The position numbers were made by a program, and so were the translations under genes. Shown here in pieces: positions 1 through 7,146 of a DNA stretch of 28,465 bases. The stretch lies in contig DBTT01000020.1 in NCBI GenBank assembly GCA_002307185.1, forward strand, positions 101,130-129,594, in the 5' to 3' direction. The notes below the pieces were generated by a model. It was not told where the DNA came from, made no database searches, and worked only from the letters and a program-made list of their open reading frames with translations. How positions within the stretch are numbered: position 1 is the first letter of the stretch; each line of letters starts with the position of its first letter. Origin of the DNA: Bacteroidales bacterium UBA1309 (GTDB lineage: Bacteria > Bacteroidota > Bacteroidia > Bacteroidales > Dysgonomonadaceae).

Positions 1-2929
1 CGCCGAAGCCGATGTCGTAAGCCCAGCCGTCGCCGCCAAACACCCAGATAGAACGTTTGATTAGGTATTGTTTGAAATTATAGATTTCTTCCAAGGCTGG
101 ATTGCTGTCTTTTGCAGCTTCCAAGATAGGCAACAACTTAGCAGTAACTTGCTGCGTGATGGCTACGTCTTCCTTGTTGACGATCCATTCGCTGAACAGG
201 GCTTTGGTAGCTTCATCCACTTGATCGGCTGCATCATTCATCAGCTTCTCTATTTTGTTGCGCAAGCTGATGTTGGCAATAGCAAATCCAAGCCCGAATT
301 CGGCATTGTCTTCGAACAAAGAGTTAGCCCAAGCGGGGCCTTTTCCTTCTTCGTTTGTGGTATAAGGAGTGGCCGGAGCAGATCCTCCATAGATAGAAGA
401 ACATCCAGTGGCATTGGCAATCAACATGCGGTCGCCAAACAACTGGGTTACTAATTTCACATAAGGAGTCTCACCACAACCAGAACATGCACCTGAGAAT
501 TCAAAGAGAGGTGTTGCAAACTGAGAATTTTTCACATTTTGCTTGATGTCCACCAAATGAGCCTTGCTCTTCACGCTCTTCACCATGTAGTCCCAATTTT
601 CTTGTTCAGGATATTGGGTAGCGATGTCAACCATTTTCAAAGCTTTTTCGCCTTTCTTTCCAGGACAAATATCAGCGCAGTTGCCACAACCTAAACAGTC
701 GAGAACATCCACTTGAATGCGGAATCCCATACCGTCAAATTGTTTTCCCTGAGCCTTCAGCAACGCTACATCTCCAGGAGTTTGAGCTTGCTCGTCGGCA
801 TCCAAGACGAATGGGCGGATAGTTGCGTGAGGACAAACATAAGCACATTGGTTACATTGGATACAGTTTTCACCTTCCCAAACAGGCACAAAAGCAGCTA
901 CACCGCGTTTTTCATAAAATGTAGTTCCATTGTCCCAAGTGCCGTCTTCACGACCAACGAAAGCAGAAACAGGAATGTCGTATCCTCTTTGAGCATTCAC
1001 AGGACGAACTACTTTCTTGATAAATTCTGGAGCTTCATCCGTTACCGGTTCGCCAACCACGATGTTGGACCATTCTGCTGGAACATCCACTTTTTCCAAT
1101 TCAATGCCTCGGTCAACAGCTGCATTGTTCTTCTTGATAACGTCTTCCCCTTTACGACCATAAGATTTGATAATGAATTTCTTCATTTGCTCTACGGCCA
1201 ATTCGTAAGGAATGATGTTCGAAATTTTAAAGAATGCAGATTGCAGGATGGTATTCGTGCGGCCACCCAAACCAATTTCCGTTGCAATCTTAGTTGCATT
1301 GATGATGTAGAAATTAATGTCGTTGTCGGCCAAATATTTTTTCACATGATCGGGAAGGTAGTTTCCAACTTCTTCCTTCGACCACACTGAGTTCAACAAG
1401 AATGTGCCACCTTTTTTCAAGCCTTTTGTCACATCATACAAGTGCAAGTATGCCGGCACGTGGCATGCAACAAAGTTAGGCGTGTTTACCAAATAAGTGG
1501 AACGGATAGGATGATCGCCGAAACGAAGGTGAGAAGAGGTGAAACCTCCTGATTTCTTAGAATCGTAGGCAAAATATGCCTGGCAATACTTGTTGGTGTT
1601 GTCACCGATGATTTTCACCGTATTTTTGTTTGCGCCCACCGTACCGTCTGAACCTAAACCGTAGAATTTAGCTTCGTAGTTTTTATCGTCAACTGCCACT
1701 TCGTCTTTTGGAGGAAGGGAAGTGAAGGTAACGTCATCCACAATACCCACCGTGAAATTGTTCTTTGGCAAATTCAATGCAAGGTTTTCATACACGGACA
1801 TCATTTGCGCAGGAGTGGTATCTTTCGAAGACAGTCCGTAGCGACCACCTACGATCAGAGGGCTCTCTTCCGTACCATAGAAAGAATCTTTCACATCCAA
1901 ATACAAAGGTTGCCCTGGAGCTCCTGGTTCTTTTGTCCTATCAAGCACAGCTATTCTCTTCGCCGTTTTAGGAACAGCAGAAAGGAACGCCTCCGCTTTG
2001 AAAGGACGATATAGGTGAACGGCAACCAAACCGACTTTCTCGCCCCGGGCGTTCAAGTAATCGATTGTTTCTTTGATTGTTTCACACACAGAACCCATGG
2101 CGATGATTACACGGTCGGCATCTTCTGCCCCATAATAATCGAACAAGCCGTATTTGCGCCCTGTCACTTTAGCCAATTCTGTCAAGTATTTTTCCACTAC
2201 ATCCGGAACAGCATCATAAAACTTATTAGATGCTTCACGGGCTTGGAAATAAATATCATCGTTTTGCGCAGTACCGCGTGTTACTGGTTTTTCCGGATTC
2301 AAGGCCCTGTCACGGAATGCTTTCAAAGATTCTGGATTGACTAAAGGAGCTAAATCCTCGTTTTCAAGCAATTCCACTTTTTGGATCTCGTGAGATGTAC
2401 GGAATCCATCAAAAATATGCATGAAAGGAATACGTGTATCCAAGGTTGCCAAATGAGGGACGGCGGCCAAATCCATCACTTCCTGAACGGAATTGGTGAA
2501 AAACATGGCAAAACCTGTTTGACGGGCAGCCATCACATCCTGATGGTCTCCGAAGATGGATAATGCTTGAGAAGCAAGTGCACGCGCCGAAATATGAAAG
2601 ACGCAAGGAAGAAGCTCTCCCGCAATCTTGTACATATTTGGAATCATCAATAATAATCCTTGCGATGCCGTATAGGTCGTCGTAAGCGCACCCGCCTGCA
2701 AGGAACCATGGAGTGCGCCTGCGGCACCGCCTTCCGATTGCATTTCTTGTACTTTCAATACTTCGCCGAAGATGTTCTTACGTCCGGCAGTGGCCCATTC
2801 GTCAACATACTCAGCCATTGTTGACGATGGTGTGATTGGATAAATCGCCGCCACTTCGCTGAACATATAAGATATGTGAGCCGCAGCCTGATTTCCATCA
2901 CAGGTTAGGAATTTTTTAGTTTTTGCCAT
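1..2929 (-). CDS. nifJ: Pyruvate:ferredoxin (flavodoxin) oxidoreductase, C-terminus cut by window edge
   Basis: Single-chain pyruvate oxidoreductase that converts pyruvate and CoA to acetyl-CoA and CO2, passing electrons to ferredoxin or flavodoxin in the cytoplasm of anaerobes. Translating the minus strand from ATG at 2929 gives an open frame of about 976 residues to the window edge; the family is about 1,170-1,200 residues, so roughly 200 are missing. Visible are the N-terminal Pyr domain (SEVAAIYPITPSS near the start), a ferredoxin domain with two 4Fe-4S motifs (CIQCNQCAYVCP near residue 690 and CLGCGNCADICP near 745), the cysteine-containing FSGACSGCGETPY near 813, and the start of the TPP-binding GDGWAYDIG motif at the very edge. 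It lies 86 bases downstream of the ATPase gene on the same strand. No strong promoter match was seen in that gap. The family call is very secure; the symbol follows the nifJ/por convention. Confidence 0.95.
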   Translation of the reverse strand, partial: MAKTKKFLTCDGNQAAAHISYMFSEVAAIYPITPSSTMAEYVDEWATAGRKNIFGEVLKVQEMQSEGGAAGALHGSLQAGALTTTYTASQGLLLMIPNMYKIAGELLPCVFHISARALASQALSIFGDHQDVMAARQTGFAMFFTNSVQEVMDLAAVPHLATLDTRIPFMHIFDGFRTSHEIQKVELLENEDLAPLVNPESLKAFRDRALNPEKPVTRGTAQNDDIYFQAREASNKFYDAVPDVVEKYLTELAKVTGRKYGLFDYYGAEDADRVIIAMGSVCETIKETIDYLNARGEKVGLVAVHLYRPFKAEAFLSAVPKTAKRIAVLDRTKEPGAPGQPLYLDVKDSFYGTEESPLIVGGRYGLSSKDTTPAQMMSVYENLALNLPKNNFTVGIVDDVTFTSLPPKDEVAVDDKNYEAKFYGLGSDGTVGANKNTVKIIGDNTNKYCQAYFAYDSKKSGGFTSSHLRFGDHPIRSTYLVNTPNFVACHVPAYLHLYDVTKGLKKGGTFLLNSVWSKEEVGNYLPDHVKKYLADNDINFYIINATKIATEIGLGGRTNTILQSAFFKISNIIPYELAVEQMKKFIIKSYGRKGEDVIKKNNAAVDRGIELEKVDVPAEWSNIVVGEPVTDEAPEFIKKVVRPVNAQRGYDIPVSAFVGREDGTWDNGTTFYEKRGVAAFVPVWEGENCIQCNQCAYVCPHATIRPFVLDADEQAQTPGDVALLKAQGKQFDGMGFRIQVDVLDCLGCGNCADICPGKKGEKALKMVDIATQYPEQENWDYMVKSVKSKAHLVDIKQNVKNSQFATPLFEFSGACSGCGETPYVKLVTQLFGDRMLIANATGCSSIYGGSAPATPYTTNEEGKGPAWANSLFEDNAEFGLGFAIANISLRNKIEKLMNDAADQVDEATKALFSEWIVNKEDVAITQQVTAKLLPILEAAKDSNPALEEIYNFKQYLIKRSIWVFGGDGWAYDIGFG

Positions 2930-3015
2930 ACTCGTTAAAAAAGTTATTGATTAATATCGCTTATATCCAATTTCTATTTACGTTTCTTCATTCAATCAGT
3001 GTTTCTGAATGGAAG

Positions 3016-4236
3016 TCAATAAAGAAATCCCCATAACCACAATGGGATTACGTTGGCTTCGCCTTCTTCGAGCAATTCAACAGCATAATACATTTCATTC
3101 TTACGTTTACCTTTCGGCTTGTGGGCTTCAATTTTAAACCTCAGTTTTTCTTCGTCGTGAGGTTTTTTTACCAAAAATGTAGCCGACTTGTCGCCTTTGG
3201 TGATACGGCAATCATCGTGATGAAGCTGATTGTAAAAAAAGGTTTCACGGATTGCTTGCTCATCCACAGCAGTTTGTTGGATAGGAAACAACAAGTTGGA
3301 ATTATGCATGTAAATCATGTCCGGCTTTTTCGGGAATTCTTCTCCGTCTTTATAGAGAGTATTGATGAGTCGGGCAGCTTTCAGATATTCAATATAGTTG
3401 GTCACCGTTGCACGTGAAATGTCACAATCGATGCTTAGTTGACTTATATTAGGTGCACCTGGTGCGGAAATAGCTATCAAATAGAACAACTTTCTCAATT
3501 TCGGCAAATAAGAGAGCTCTATTTGCTTGATGTAAAGCACATCCACTTCCAGCATCATGTTCATAGTCTTCAACAAATTCTCTGAAAAATTGCGTTTCTC
3601 CAGAAAAAAAGGATAATATCCGTGATGCGTGTAATCGCGAAAATGAGCCAAGGGCTTAACTTTAGAACAAATTTCTTTCGTAATCTCAACGTGGTTGTCC
3701 ACTATTTCTTGAAAAGTATAGGGCTGAAAATCAGCATTAAGCGTAAGATTCAAAAATTCACGAAAAGAAAATCCCCTGATGTTATAAACTTTGACAATCC
3801 CTTCCAGATCTGGATTGTTTTTCCCCATTTGCATAACCGTAGAACCAGAGAAAACGATTTTCAAGTCGGGAAACTTATCGTAGCAGATTCTTAATTCTTT
3901 CGACCAATCGGGATATTTGAAAATTTGATCGATCAGAAGTGTTTTCCCTCCTCTCAAACGAAATTCCTCGGCAAAATCAACAAGATTCCGTTCTGTGAAA
4001 AAAAACTGGTTCATGTTGATGTAAAGACAATCTTTCTTGCTGGCATCGTAAAACTCCCTTGCATATTGCAGCAGAAATGTAGTTTTGCCAACACCACGAG
4101 TACCCTTGATTCCAATCAAACGGTCATCCCAATTGATGCTATCCATCAATCTACGTCTTAATGGATTACCCAAATGTTCAACTAAATATTTATGAGTCCT
4201 AAAAAATGATTCCACAAAGTTTTCAATAATAATCAA
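3016..4236 (-). CDS. AAA_14/DUF4143-type ATP-binding protein with altered Walker B
   Basis: A 406-residue predicted P-loop ATPase of the archaeal/bacterial AAA_14 type that is common and mobile in Bacteroidota and of poorly known cellular role. The Walker A is GTRGVGKT at residues 45-52. The Walker B region reads TLLIDQIFKYP (about 99-109), where relatives usually carry Asp-Glu-Ile-His, so the catalytic glutamate position is Gln104. The sensor stretch FSGSTVMQM is present, but the usual DLSRR after it is replaced by DLEGI. A winged-helix segment (ISQLSIDCDISRATVTNYIEYL) and a C-terminal domain follow. The start is uncertain: a TAG at 4243-4245 closes the frame upstream and no ATG precedes the P-loop except Met31. 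Candidates are TTG at 4236, GTG at 4215 or ATG at 4146. The first or second fits the family's usual N-terminus better. Confidence 0.85.
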   Translation of the reverse strand: MIIIENFVESFFRTHKYLVEHLGNPLRRRLMDSINWDDRLIGIKGTRGVGKTTFLLQYAREFYDASKKDCLYINMNQFFFTERNLVDFAEEFRLRGGKTLLIDQIFKYPDWSKELRICYDKFPDLKIVFSGSTVMQMGKNNPDLEGIVKVYNIRGFSFREFLNLTLNADFQPYTFQEIVDNHVEITKEICSKVKPLAHFRDYTHHGYYPFFLEKRNFSENLLKTMNMMLEVDVLYIKQIELSYLPKLRKLFYLIAISAPGAPNISQLSIDCDISRATVTNYIEYLKAARLINTLYKDGEEFPKKPDMIYMHNSNLLFPIQQTAVDEQAIRETFFYNQLHHDDCRITKGDKSATFLVKKPHDEEKLRFKIEAHKPKGKRKNEMYYAVELLEEGEANVIPLWLWGFLY

Positions 4237-4393
4237 AGAACGCTACGAAGTTACGGTTTTATTTCAAGATATGCAATGTCAGGATTACAATTTTTTTGTA
4301 TTTTCTCATTACCAACCTTACTATTTTGTACCAAAAATGTCAATTTGCTACATAAATGTAATGTGAGCTTCTATTTTAATCTTGTCGCATTCC

Positions 4394-4951
4394 CTACTTT
4401 CCTGTAATCCATTTTAAAACTTTTTCACTATCTGCTTTGTCCCGTGGAGGAATCATATCCACCAAATTGCCGTTTTCATCGATCAGAAATTTTTGGAAAT
4501 TCCACTGCACAGGTGCGTCCATGACTCCATTTTCGGCTTTCGAAGTGAGCCACTTGTACAAGGGATGGATATCGTTGCCTGCCACCGATATTTTTTCCAT
4601 CATGGGAAAAGTGACTCCGTAATTCGCCGTGCAAAATTCGCGTATTTCAGTTGCACTGCCCGGTTCTTGTTCATGGAAATTATTGGCAGGAAAACCAATA
4701 ATGATAAACTTGTCGCCCCCGTATTCTTTATAAAGTGCTTCCAAGTCTTTGTACTGAGGAGTCAGCCCGCATTTGGAGGCCGTATTCACCACCATCACTT
4801 TTTTGCCCTTCAACTGCGACAAGGGAAAATCGGCACCTTCCAAAGTTTTCACCGTGAAATCATACAATGTTTTCGATGTGCTTTGAGCGGAAACGCCCAA
4901 TGAGAAAAACAGCATTATCAGTATAACAATGCGGGAAGAGAGAGTTTTCAT
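4394..4951 (-). CDS. Exported glutathione peroxidase-family thiol peroxidase
   Basis: A 185-residue GPx-family protein that reduces hydroperoxides; bacterial members usually draw electrons from thioredoxin rather than glutathione. Residues 1-22 form a signal peptide ending GVSA/QS, so it should act in the periplasm or on the envelope. The peroxidatic cysteine is Cys61 in NTASKCGLTPQ (cysteine, not selenocysteine). The WNFQKFL motif at 150-156 supplies the Trp-Asn pair, and HEQEPG at 93-98 is present. Cys107 in FCTANYGVTFP matches the resolving cysteine of yeast-type GPx. The usual FPCNQF motif reads FPANNF, so the third family cysteine is lost. It is a single gene between the ATPase gene and a gene-poor stretch. 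Start ATG at 4951 is supported by the signal peptide. Confidence 0.93.
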   Translation of the reverse strand: MKTLSSRIVILIMLFFSLGVSAQSTSKTLYDFTVKTLEGADFPLSQLKGKKVMVVNTASKCGLTPQYKDLEALYKEYGGDKFIIIGFPANNFHEQEPGSATEIREFCTANYGVTFPMMEKISVAGNDIHPLYKWLTSKAENGVMDAPVQWNFQKFLIDENGNLVDMIPPRDKADSEKVLKWITGK

Positions 4952-5333
4952 ACTTTTTTAAAATTAGTGATATTCAATTTGATGTATCTAGATAAGTCTT
5001 CGCTACATGATATGCCGTGACCGTATCAGCGGTAACGATACAAGACTTTTGTTAAAACAATAGATTAGAGAAGAGGGTTCGAATGATTAACGAATATTTG
5101 CTCAAAAGCTGATGATATGAAATTAAATAAGAAACTCTACACCTTGAAAATGGGAATAAATGAAACTTGGCATACAGAAAACGACGTGAATATAAAGATA
5201 AATTAATCTGCCGGAGTATATTTACTGAAACGATAGGAATCGGGGCAGTTTATAGACGAAAGTGTTAAGCCCAAAACATTCGACCTGGACGATGAAATGA
5301 TCTGTGACACGGGATGGATTTTCCGCAAAAAAA
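4952..5333. other. Gene-poor 382-base interval
   Basis: The interval lies between the 5' end of the peroxidase gene and the 3' end of the DUF2149 gene, both on the minus strand. It should contain the peroxidase promoter, but I could not find a convincing TTTG/TAnnTTTG pair. A short imperfect palindrome (GTATC, nine bases, GATAC, at about 5023-5041) lies about 70-90 bases upstream of the peroxidase start. The rest is A/T-rich apart from a possible decayed ORF on the plus strand, listed separately. Confidence 0.6.
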
Positions 5334-5353
5334 TCACTCAGGAACGTAAATAA
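5117..5353 (+). pseudogene. Possible decayed small ORF with two in-frame stops
   Basis: From ATG at 5117 one reading frame continues for 79 codons to TAA at 5351-5353, broken by TAA at 5204-5206 and TAG at 5234-5236. The last part reads plausibly as protein (for example FDLDDEMICDTGWIF), while the first 29 residues start MKLNKKLYTLKMG. The frame runs tail-to-tail into the last 20 bases of the DUF2149 gene. I do not recognise the family. In sequence this A/T-rich a frame with two stops in 79 codons can arise by chance, so the call is weak. It could be a gene remnant or nothing. Confidence 0.2.
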
Positions 5354-5669
5354 TCTCGCCATTTTCCAATTCGTAGGCGATGCCCACTTTTTTCCCTTTC
5401 TTGTTGGAAGATGATTGTTCTTTGGAAGGGGTATATTTATTGATCTTGTTTCCTTCTTTGGTGATGATTTGCATGTTGTCCTTACCTGGATTTTTCACAA
5501 TGGTGTAATCTTCCTTAGTGAATACTTCCGTCATGTTGAGGTGCATCACCATCGACACCATCAACGCCACGGCAAACACCATAGCCACATCAAACAGGTT
5601 GACCACCACGCTCAGGGGATCGGTGTCTTCTTCCTTAGTGAACCGGTTAACTCGCCTTTGCCTTCTCAT
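5334..5669 (-). CDS. DUF2149 protein, ExbD-like single-span membrane protein (HmuV position)
   Basis: A 111-residue inner-membrane protein of the DUF2149 family, last gene of the heme operon. The N-terminus is very basic (MRRQRRVNRF), followed by DPLSVVVNLFDVAMVFAVAL with one predicted membrane helix at about 21-43, then a polar C-terminal domain. The basic start puts the N-terminus in the cytoplasm and the rest in the periplasm, the topology of ExbD/TolR. An aspartate (Asp27) lies inside the helix, as the proton-carrying Asp does in ExbD. Its ATG overlaps the stop of the ExbB-like gene by four bases (ATGA), so the two are probably translationally coupled and form a complex. The place in the operon corresponds to hmuV of Porphyromonas gingivalis. 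Similarity to ExbD is my inference from length, topology and the Asp. Confidence 0.85.
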   Translation of the reverse strand: MRRQRRVNRFTKEEDTDPLSVVVNLFDVAMVFAVALMVSMVMHLNMTEVFTKEDYTIVKNPGKDNMQIITKEGNKINKYTPSKEQSSSNKKGKKVGIAYELENGEIIYVPE

Positions 5670-6268
5670 TGTCCGTTTTGTTGAGAATTGATAATTTGTG
5701 AAACATAATCCAATTGGTTGACATCTTTAGCATACCAACGTTGCTTGAACTGAAGAGTCACCAAACCGATAGCAGACACCACCAAACCGACAACCGTGGT
5801 AGCAAACACCACTTGCATGTTGTAGGCCATGCCCGCAATATCGCCAGTGGATAATCCGACTAAGGCTGGACTCATTGCAATCAGCGTACCAATCAGTCCA
5901 AGCACAGGTCCCATCTTGGCCAAAAGCTTGGAAAGGGATATGTCTTTCTCGGCATCGTTCTCAAAATTGGAAATCAAAAAGTCGGAGTAGGCTTCACCGG
6001 AAGAGCTGGCCAGTAGATCTCGTAGATATTGTATAAATAAAGAATTGTCGCGGGAAGGCAGATTCTGTTTCAATTCATCCAGCAAATGAGGTGTCAAGTC
6101 CTTGATCCGGCTGTTTAACAATTTATCGTTTTTCCGTTTGGTCATAAACTGGTTGTAAAATCCCCCCACAAGGAGCAACCCCCTTCCAAAAAGGAATAAG
6201 AGTAGGATGATGTCGGGAATGAGCAGGCTGTTAGCCACCCAAAAAAGTGCTTTAGATATTAATTCCAT
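5666..6268 (-). CDS. MotA/TolQ/ExbB-family proton channel protein of the heme operon
   Basis: A 200-residue inner-membrane protein. An N-terminal helix (about 15-37) is followed by a soluble stretch, then the MotA/TolQ/ExbB core at about 115-180 with the small-residue-rich segment KMGPVLGLIGTLIAMSPAL and a final helix (VVFATTVVGLVVSAIGLV). Family members use the proton motive force with an ExbD/TolR partner to drive work across the envelope. The four-base overlap with the DUF2149 gene names the likely partner. The gene starts 73 bases after the seven-helix protein gene. Because it is dedicated to an hmu operon and not next to tonB, it may serve HmuS or heme transport rather than general TonB energisation; this is inference. 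Confidence 0.9.
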   Translation of the reverse strand: MELISKALFWVANSLLIPDIILLLFLFGRGLLLVGGFYNQFMTKRKNDKLLNSRIKDLTPHLLDELKQNLPSRDNSLFIQYLRDLLASSSGEAYSDFLISNFENDAEKDISLSKLLAKMGPVLGLIGTLIAMSPALVGLSTGDIAGMAYNMQVVFATTVVGLVVSAIGLVTLQFKQRWYAKDVNQLDYVSQIINSQQNGQ

Positions 6269-6341
6269 TTATATTGACGTTTTATATTATTCGATACAAT
6301 AAGTTTAGCGCAAAGGGCAATGATAGATTGTTCTTTCACCA

Positions 6342-7028
6342 CTATTTTCTTTTTTTAGACAGAAGCCATTTCAACTTCGACCATGCGTATCCCAAGAGAA
6401 ATGTGACCAGAAATAAACCGAATGAAAATCCAAGGGCCATCCAGTTGATAGGTTCTTTGACCGCAGCGTAGGTCACGTTTCCGTTGACGGTGGCCAGAAG
6501 GCCGAGTACGCAGACAAAAAGGCTCACCAAGAAATGAACCTCCAGCCTCGACTCGTGTTCCGGAAACAGCCATTTGAACCCCTCCCCAGCCAAAGGAAAA
6601 ACCAGAAAGACAGCTGCAGCAAGGATGATTGAGATCTGGTTGAAATCGGTTCCCGGCATATTGAAAATGGTTTGCGTAAGGACATAAAACAAAACGGGAA
6701 ATACCATCAGGCTTGGATACCAATAAAGAGGAAGTAGCTTTTTCTGTTTTTTTTTCCCAAAGAGGTTTCGTAATGCGGCGACACAAAATCCAAAGCAGAT
6801 GGCTGATTCAATAGTCAAAAGCACCGCCATGTTTTCTAAAGCTGTTTTGTTGGTCAGATAATCCACAAGCTGCGTTTTGGATTGTAGGATGGCATATTGT
6901 TTTGTTAAAAACACAAATCCCGCACAAATCAACCCAAACAAAGCCGACTGCCACCATTTCCAGAAGCTAAGCTTCAGGATGCAATTGAGCACAGTGAATA
7001 ACATGAGTATTTGGATGATGAATTCCAT
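6342..7028 (-). CDS. Seven-helix membrane protein of the heme operon (HmuT position)
   Basis: A hydrophobic protein of 228 residues with about seven predicted membrane helices, at roughly 1-22, 25-43, 62-88, 101-120, 131-153, 160-181 and 195-217, and a basic C-terminal tail (LSKKRK). I do not recognise a named domain. Its role is inferred only from position: directly after hmuS and before the ExbB-like gene, as in hmu operons of other Bacteroidales. It could be a permease for heme or its products, or a membrane partner of HmuS. I chose ATG at 7028 because a longer frame needs a TTG at 7070 and adds a polar, unlikely N-terminus lying in the repeat region. The gap to hmuS is 118 bases and holds an inverted repeat. 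Confidence 0.8.
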   Translation of the reverse strand: MEFIIQILMLFTVLNCILKLSFWKWWQSALFGLICAGFVFLTKQYAILQSKTQLVDYLTNKTALENMAVLLTIESAICFGFCVAALRNLFGKKKQKKLLPLYWYPSLMVFPVLFYVLTQTIFNMPGTDFNQISIILAAAVFLVFPLAGEGFKWLFPEHESRLEVHFLVSLFVCVLGLLATVNGNVTYAAVKEPINWMALGFSFGLFLVTFLLGYAWSKLKWLLSKKRK

Positions 7029-7050
7029 ACTGATATTTGCCTGTCTTAAT

Positions 7051-7124
7051 GCCAAGACACAAAAAACCAAAGAATTATTGAGAAAATAATGAATTGAAAA
7101 AACTTAATGTCTTTGTGCCTTGGC
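7051..7124. repeat. Imperfect inverted repeat between hmuS and the HmuT-position gene
   Basis: GCCAAGACACAAA at 7051-7063 and TTTGTGCCTTGGC at 7112-7124 form arms of 13 bases with one mismatch, separated by 48 bases. CTTAATG stands next to both arms. The words resemble the low-complexity 'CCAAGRCACAAAG' repeats scattered between genes in many Bacteroidota genomes. Inside an operon the repeat could form an mRNA hairpin that lowers or stabilises downstream expression, or be a neutral dispersed repeat. Confidence 0.5.
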
Positions 7125-7146
7125 TTTTCATTTATTGTTTAATACT

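Noticed and set aside
713..1390. 225-residue plus-strand ORF at the left end
   Set aside because: It is antisense to the pyruvate:ferredoxin oxidoreductase, whose iron-sulfur motifs are intact on the minus strand.
6355..6786. 143-residue minus-strand ORF within the HmuT-position gene
   Set aside because: It is a different frame of the same strand; the seven-helix hydrophobic frame is the coherent one and fits the operon spacing.
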